Source of the DNA: Streptomyces pseudovenezuelae
Lineage (GTDB): Bacteria; Actinomycetota; Actinomycetes; Streptomycetales; Streptomycetaceae
DNA length: 64,000 nt
Direction of reading: 5' to 3'
NCBI RefSeq assembly: GCF_001513955.1
Contig: NZ_KQ948145.1
Location: 524,212 to 588,211, forward strand
Shown here: positions 59,636-64,000 of the stretch, in pieces
How the letters are laid out: every line of letters starts with the position of its first letter
Position numbering within the stretch: the first letter of the stretch is position 1
The notes under the pieces: model-generated
Databases searched by the model: none
Told to the model about the DNA's origin: nothing
What the model saw: only the letters and a program-made list of their open reading frames with translations
Made by a program: the position numbers and the translations under genes

Positions 59636-61870
59636 GTGAGTCGTCGTAATAGCCGTGCGTACAGACCGCTCAGTATGAAGCGGCGTGCGTGGCTGACGCT
59701 CGGGGCGGTGGTTCTGGGAGGCGGCGGCATCGCGACCTACGCCGTCGCCAGTCCGTCGGCCGACGCCGCGGGGGACGTGCAGCCCAAGCGGCCGGTGAAG
59801 GTCTACGACTTGGCGCTGAAGGGCACCGCGGCCGGCAAGCGGGAGCTGCCGCGCACCGAGACCAGGCAGTTCTCGCTGCTCGGTGTCTCGTGGACGGGGA
59901 CGGCCAAGCAGCTGGAGGGCAGGGCGCAGGTCAGGACCCGCGGGAGCGAGACGGGCGAGTGGACCGCCTGGCAGGACCTGGAGACGACCATCGACCCGCC
60001 GGAGGACCCCGACGAGCGCAGCGGCGCGCGTGGCGCGTCCGAACCGCTGTGGGTGGGCCCCTCGGACGGCGTGCAGGTGCAGGTCGTCCACGAGGACGGC
60101 ACCACGAGTGCCGGACTGCCCAAGGGACTTGAGGTCAACCTCGTCGACCCGGGCATCGCGACCGCGGCGGAGCAGCGGGACACCGGCGACGACACGGACC
60201 CGGCGGCGTTCGCCGTGGGCGGGACCGAGACGCCGGCCCCGACCGGGAGCGAGAGCACGTCCGCCTCGCCTTCGGCGCCCGCCACCGTGTCACCGACCGC
60301 GACGCCCACACCGACGCCGACCGCCACCACGCCCACCGCGCCCCCGTCGACGGTCCCCGAGCCCACGATCGTCCCCCGCTCCGGCTGGGGCGCCGACGAG
60401 TCGCTCAGCCCCGATCCGTCGGAGTACAACGCCGACGTGAAGGCCGTCTTCGTGCACCACACGGCGGGCTCCAACGACTACTCGTGCGAGGAATCGGCGT
60501 CGATCATCCGGGGCATCTACGCGTATCACACGCAGACCGAGAAGTGGAACGACATCGGCTACAACTTCCTGGTCGACAAGTGCGGCACGGTCTTCGAGGG
60601 CCGCAAGGGCGGGGTGGACCTGCCGGTCCTCGGCGCGCACACCTACGGCTGGAACCGTGAGTCCGCCGGCATCGCCGTCCTCGGCGACTACACCGCCGCG
60701 GGCGCCTCGAACGCCGCCCTCACCTCGGTCGCCCGGATCGCGGCCTGGAAGCTCGGCCAGTACGGCGTCGCCCCCGACTCGACGGTCCAGCTGAACGCGG
60801 GCGCCACCCAGAAGAACTTCGCCGGTACGAGCTTCACCGCGGGCACCGCCTACACCTTCGACCGGATCTCCGGTCACCGCGACGGCTACGCCACCGAGTG
60901 CCCGGGCAACTCCCTCTACGACCAGCTGCCCACCATCCGCGCCTGGGCCGCCGGCCCGGTGCAGGGCCTGAAGCTCACCTCGCTGACCGGCGCGACCCTG
61001 TCCGGCTCGACGTACTGGACGAAGGGCGCGATCACGGCGAAGTGGTCGGCCACCACGCCGAGTTCGCTGATCTCCCGGTTCGAGCTCCTGGTCGACGGCA
61101 AGGTCGTCGCCTCCGCCGCCGGTACGGCCACCTCGGCGAGCACCACGCTGACCGCGGGCACCCACAAGGTCGCCGTACGCGCGGTGCACCAGTCCGGCAG
61201 GACCACTCCCGCGACCACCGCGCTGACCGTCGCCACCGACACCACCGCGCCGGCCTTCTCCACCACGCCCCAGCTCACCCTGCGCACCGGCACGGTCAGC
61301 ACCACCGCCGTCCCGGTCACCCTCGGCTGGAAGGCCGCCGACTCCCAGGCGCTGAAGTCGGTGAGCCTGCTGTCCCCGACGACGGCCACCTTCGGCCCGA
61401 CCACCACCAGCTCCAGCCGTACCGCCAAGTCCGGTACCGCGAGCATCTGGTCGATGAAGGCGTACGACGTCGCGGGCAACACCCGCACCTCGTCGCCCTC
61501 CTACACGCCGATGATCCTCCAGGAGACCTCGGCGACGAAGTCCGGGAGCTGGACCGCGCGTTCGTCCACCAGCTACCTCGGCGGGAAGTCGTACTCCAGC
61601 GGTTCCAAGGGCGCGAGCCTGAGCTGGACGTTCACCGGCCGGTCCGCCTCCTGGGTGGTCTCGCGGGCGTCCACCTCCGGGCAGGCCTACGTGTACGTGG
61701 ACGGCACCAAGGTCGCGACCGTGGACCTGAAGTCCTCGACCACGAAGTACCGCGACGCGATCTGGACCAAGTCCTGGTCCAGCAGTGCCAAGCACACCGT
61801 GAAGATCGTGGTGGTCGGCACCAGCGGCCGTCCGACGGTCACGACGGACGGCCTGGTCTACATCAAGTAG
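59636..61870 (+). CDS. Secreted PGRP-domain protein / N-acetylmuramoyl-L-alanine amidase
   Basis: 744 residues from GTG 59636 behind GGGGTGGGG; ATG 59675 is an alternative. The signal peptide is at about 15-45 (RRAWLTLGAVVLGGGGIATY, AxA-like SADAA). A domain of about 150 residues precedes a Pro/Thr linker. The PGRP/Ami_2 domain follows: IVPRSGWGADES, VKAVFVHHTAGSNDYSCEES, YNFLVDKCGTVFEGRKGG, AHTYGWNRESAGIAVLGDY and ISGHRDGYATECPGN, with zinc residues His-His, His and Cys. The C-terminal 300 residues are Ser/Thr-rich, Ig-like repeats. It should cleave peptidoglycan outside the cell. Confidence 0.9.
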   Translation: MSRRNSRAYRPLSMKRRAWLTLGAVVLGGGGIATYAVASPSADAAGDVQPKRPVKVYDLALKGTAAGKRELPRTETRQFSLLGVSWTGTAKQLEGRAQVRTRGSETGEWTAWQDLETTIDPPEDPDERSGARGASEPLWVGPSDGVQVQVVHEDGTTSAGLPKGLEVNLVDPGIATAAEQRDTGDDTDPAAFAVGGTETPAPTGSESTSASPSAPATVSPTATPTPTPTATTPTAPPSTVPEPTIVPRSGWGADESLSPDPSEYNADVKAVFVHHTAGSNDYSCEESASIIRGIYAYHTQTEKWNDIGYNFLVDKCGTVFEGRKGGVDLPVLGAHTYGWNRESAGIAVLGDYTAAGASNAALTSVARIAAWKLGQYGVAPDSTVQLNAGATQKNFAGTSFTAGTAYTFDRISGHRDGYATECPGNSLYDQLPTIRAWAAGPVQGLKLTSLTGATLSGSTYWTKGAITAKWSATTPSSLISRFELLVDGKVVASAAGTATSASTTLTAGTHKVAVRAVHQSGRTTPATTALTVATDTTAPAFSTTPQLTLRTGTVSTTAVPVTLGWKAADSQALKSVSLLSPTTATFGPTTTSSSRTAKSGTASIWSMKAYDVAGNTRTSSPSYTPMILQETSATKSGSWTARSSTSYLGGKSYSSGSKGASLSWTFTGRSASWVVSRASTSGQAYVYVDGTKVATVDLKSSTTKYRDAIWTKSWSSSAKHTVKIVVVGTSGRPTVTTDGLVYIK

Positions 61871-61880
61871 GGCCTCAGCC

Positions 61881-63353
61881 TCAGCCCAGTGTGTCCACCG
61901 GCTCGGGCGTCCGCTCCCCCACTCCCTGGGGGGTGGGCGCCCGTTCCGCGTTCACGACGACTCCCGCGATCAGCGCGGCGAGCAGCAGCGCGCCGAACGC
62001 CCACCAGGTGGCCACGTTGAAGCCGTGCACGGTGGCCTCCGCCTGGAGCTGCCGCCGGTCGACGCCGGGGCCCGCGTGCGCGGTGAGGTAGGTCGCGGTC
62101 ACGCTCGCGGCGATCGTGTTCAGCAGGGCCGTACCGATCGAACCGCCCACCTGCTGGGCGGTGTTGAAGGTCGCCGAGGCCGCCCCCGAGTCGCGCGGCG
62201 CGACGCTTCCGGTGGCCAGCGAGATGGAGGTCATCATCGCCGTGCTCATGCCGAGACCCAGCATCAGCATCCCGGGCAGGACGTGCGAGACGTACGCCGG
62301 TTCCACGCCGACCTGGGCGATGACCGACAACCCGCCCGCGGCGAGCAGCAGTCCGGGCACGATCAGGACCCGCGGCGGGACCTTTCCCAGCAGGCGTGCG
62401 GCGATCTGCGTCGAGCCGACGATCATCGCGGCGGTCATGGGCAGATACGCGAGCCCGGTCTTCAGCGGCGACCATCCGAGGACGCCCTGGAGGTAGTAGG
62501 TCAGGAACAGGAAGACGCCGAACATCCCGACGGTGACGAACAGGACGGTCAGGAAGGCGCCGACGCGCTGCCGGTCCCTGATCACCGACATCGGCAGCAG
62601 CGGCACCCGCGCCCGGGTCTGCCACACCGCGAACGCGGCGAGCAGGACGACCCCGGCGACCAGCAGGGTCACCACGAGGGCGTCGCCCCAACCCCGGGAC
62701 TCCGCCTCGGAGAAGCCGTACACCAGTGACAGCATCCCGGCCGAGCCGAGCAGCGCGCCCGGCACGTCGAGATGGGCGTCGGGGTGCCGTCCGCCGGGCG
62801 AGAGGATCGCCCACGCGCCCGCGAACGCGACCAGCGCGATGGGGACGTTGACGTACAGGCACCAGCGCCAGTCCAGATACTGGGTGAGCAGACCGCCCGC
62901 GAGCAGCCCGATCGCGGCGCCGGCCCCGACGATCGCGCCGAACACCCCGAAGGCCTTGGCGCGTTCCTTCGGTTCGGTGAAGGTCGTCGAGAGCAGGGAC
63001 AGCGCGGACGGCGCGAGCAGCGCGGCGAACACACCCTGCAGGGCGCGGGCCCCGAACAGCATGCCCTGGCCGGTCGCGGCCCCGCCGAGTGCGGAGGCGG
63101 CGGCGAAACCGACGAGCCCGATCATGAAGGTGGTCCGGCGTCCGGCGAGGTCGGCGATCCGGCCGCCGAGCAGCAGGAGCCCACCGAAGGCGAGGGTGTA
63201 GGCGGTGATGACCCACTGCCGGTTCCCGTCCGACATGTTCAGGTCGGCCTGGGCGGACGGCAGGGCGATGTTCACGATGGTCATGTCCAGCACGACCATC
63301 AACTGGGCAAGCGCGATGACGACCAGCGCCCACCAACGACGGTTGTCGGCCAT
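61881..63353 (-). CDS. DHA2-family (EmrB/QacA-type) MFS drug exporter
   Basis: 490 residues with 14 membrane segments. WWALVVIALAQLMVVLDMTI (motif D1), RIADLAGRRTTFMIGL (motif A), RALQGVFAALLAPSALSLLS (motif B) and VFGAIVGAGAAIGLLAGGLL (motif C) define a 14-helix proton antiporter. It probably exports a toxic or secondary metabolite. TACCGT lies about 35 nt upstream on its strand. No regulator gene is adjacent. It is convergent with the amidase gene. Confidence 0.93.
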   Translation of the reverse strand: MADNRRWWALVVIALAQLMVVLDMTIVNIALPSAQADLNMSDGNRQWVITAYTLAFGGLLLLGGRIADLAGRRTTFMIGLVGFAAASALGGAATGQGMLFGARALQGVFAALLAPSALSLLSTTFTEPKERAKAFGVFGAIVGAGAAIGLLAGGLLTQYLDWRWCLYVNVPIALVAFAGAWAILSPGGRHPDAHLDVPGALLGSAGMLSLVYGFSEAESRGWGDALVVTLLVAGVVLLAAFAVWQTRARVPLLPMSVIRDRQRVGAFLTVLFVTVGMFGVFLFLTYYLQGVLGWSPLKTGLAYLPMTAAMIVGSTQIAARLLGKVPPRVLIVPGLLLAAGGLSVIAQVGVEPAYVSHVLPGMLMLGLGMSTAMMTSISLATGSVAPRDSGAASATFNTAQQVGGSIGTALLNTIAASVTATYLTAHAGPGVDRRQLQAEATVHGFNVATWWAFGALLLAALIAGVVVNAERAPTPQGVGERTPEPVDTLG

Positions 63354-63427
63354 GACCCCATCGTGCGCCTGCCATCGGCCCTTTGGGAACGGTAGCGTCT
63401 CTTATTACGGTGTTTTTGCCTCCGCGG

Positions 63428-63865
63428 TCAGTGCCGCCCGCCACCGGTCGCGTCGCGGCACAGCAGCCGCAGCGAGCCGTCCCCGGCGAAGCAGCGGCGG
63501 GCCTCGTCCACCGGGTCCCACAGCCGTCCGTCGGGCGTACGGACCCAGTGCTCGCCGCCGCTCGTCCACCACTCGGCACCGGTCTGGTGGACGACGACCT
63601 CACCGGCGTAGGCACCGAGCCCGCGCAGCACGGTCTCCACGGCGGCGTACGGCGCCCCCTCCCGCCGAATCTCCTCGATCAGCCGGTCGACGCGCCACAG
63701 GCTCTGCGCCGAGTAGTCGAGGCGGACACGGGCGCCCTCGCGCAGGGCCGACACGGCGTCGGCGGCCCAGCGCACGGGTTTGGCCGCGGCGGCGGGGCGG
63801 CTGGTCCGGCGGGTGGTCACATCGGCCGTCGTAGGGGCAGTTGCCTGAGCCGTCACATCAGTCAT
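63428..63865 (-). CDS. Conserved hypothetical protein
   Basis: 145 residues from the ATG at 63865; the frame remains open to 63976. The first 35 residues are a Thr/Ala-rich tail, followed by VRWAADAVSALREGARVRLD, LWRVDRLIEEIRREGAPYAA and VETVLRGLGAYAGEVVVHQTGAEWW. VRTPDGRLWDPVDEARRCFA ends a compact alpha/beta domain of about 110 residues. I do not recognise the family. It has no signal peptide or membrane segment. The start lacks a clear Shine-Dalgarno. Confidence 0.6.
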   Translation of the reverse strand: MTDVTAQATAPTTADVTTRRTSRPAAAAKPVRWAADAVSALREGARVRLDYSAQSLWRVDRLIEEIRREGAPYAAVETVLRGLGAYAGEVVVHQTGAEWWTSGGEHWVRTPDGRLWDPVDEARRCFAGDGSLRLLCRDATGGGRH

Positions 63866-64000
63866 CACAAGGGTGAAAGCGTTCGGGAGAGGTGTTTCGT
63901 CACCCGGATCGGGGCCTCTTGGCGGGACCGGCGCAGGACCGACGCACCTTCGCCGTATCCCTCCCCGGACGGTCACAGGACCCTCTCGGTAGCGAGGTTG

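Overview
The window is a GC-rich actinobacterial chromosome segment, almost certainly Streptomyces. The signs are high GC with strong third-position bias, many GTG starts, tightly overlapping operons, an XRE/DUF397/RsbW-like ATPase module, ECF sigma factors, and a gene order I recognise from the afsQ to methylmalonyl-CoA mutase part of Streptomyces chromosomes. Family names come from motifs read by eye; no database search was run.

Layout. (1) 1-3.5 kb: the end of an AfsQ1-like response regulator, its AfsQ2-like kinase, a lipoprotein, a VanZ-like protein and a PspC mini-protein, closed by a large hairpin. (2) 3.5-12.0 kb: a secreted protein, adenosine deaminase, an alpha/beta hydrolase, a LysR/MFS divergent pair, a tandem-repeat tract, a SnoaL-fused ECF sigma factor overlapping an antisense STAS gene, an AEC transporter and a Uma2 protein. 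(3) 12.1-19.0 kb, minus strand: a nucleoside uptake and salvage operon (BMP lipoprotein, ABC ATPase, two permeases, cdd, deoA). Near-identical palindromes lie at the add, BMP and ABC ATPase promoters. (4) 19.3-23.7 kb: an M20 peptidase, the ATPase/XRE/DUF397/DUF397 module and a methyltransferase. (5) 23.9-31.3 kb, minus strand: a polymorphic-toxin operon (SseB-like, WXG100-like, a 1581-aa Rhs protein with a nuclease-like tip, SUKH immunity, DUF1266).

(6) 31.4-50.3 kb: a cell-surface glycopolymer locus. NeuB and a cytidylyltransferase-HAD fusion should make a CMP-activated nonulosonic acid, probably Kdn. Around them are GT52-like, POLYST-like and GT29-like sialyltransferase-type enzymes, DUF6716, two GT2s, GtrA, a UGM-like flavoprotein, a GT39-like membrane enzyme, a GT8-pyruvyltransferase fusion, an acyltransferase and two methyltransferases. 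This fits the teichulosonic-acid type wall polymers known from Streptomyces; two of the enzymes have unusual architectures.

(7) 50.3-63.9 kb: a TetR/flavin monooxygenase pair with twin perfect operators, LysE, a B12-domainless acyl-CoA mutase, an L,D-transpeptidase, two tandem ECF-sigma/membrane-protein modules, a PGRP amidase, a DHA2 MFS exporter and a hypothetical gene.

Recurring themes are leaderless starts (a TANNNT-like box 6-7 nt before the start codon) and ATGA/TGATG translational overlaps. The ABC ATPase has no ATG, GTG or TTG start ahead of its Walker A motif; an ATC codon behind a good Shine-Dalgarno is the likely start.
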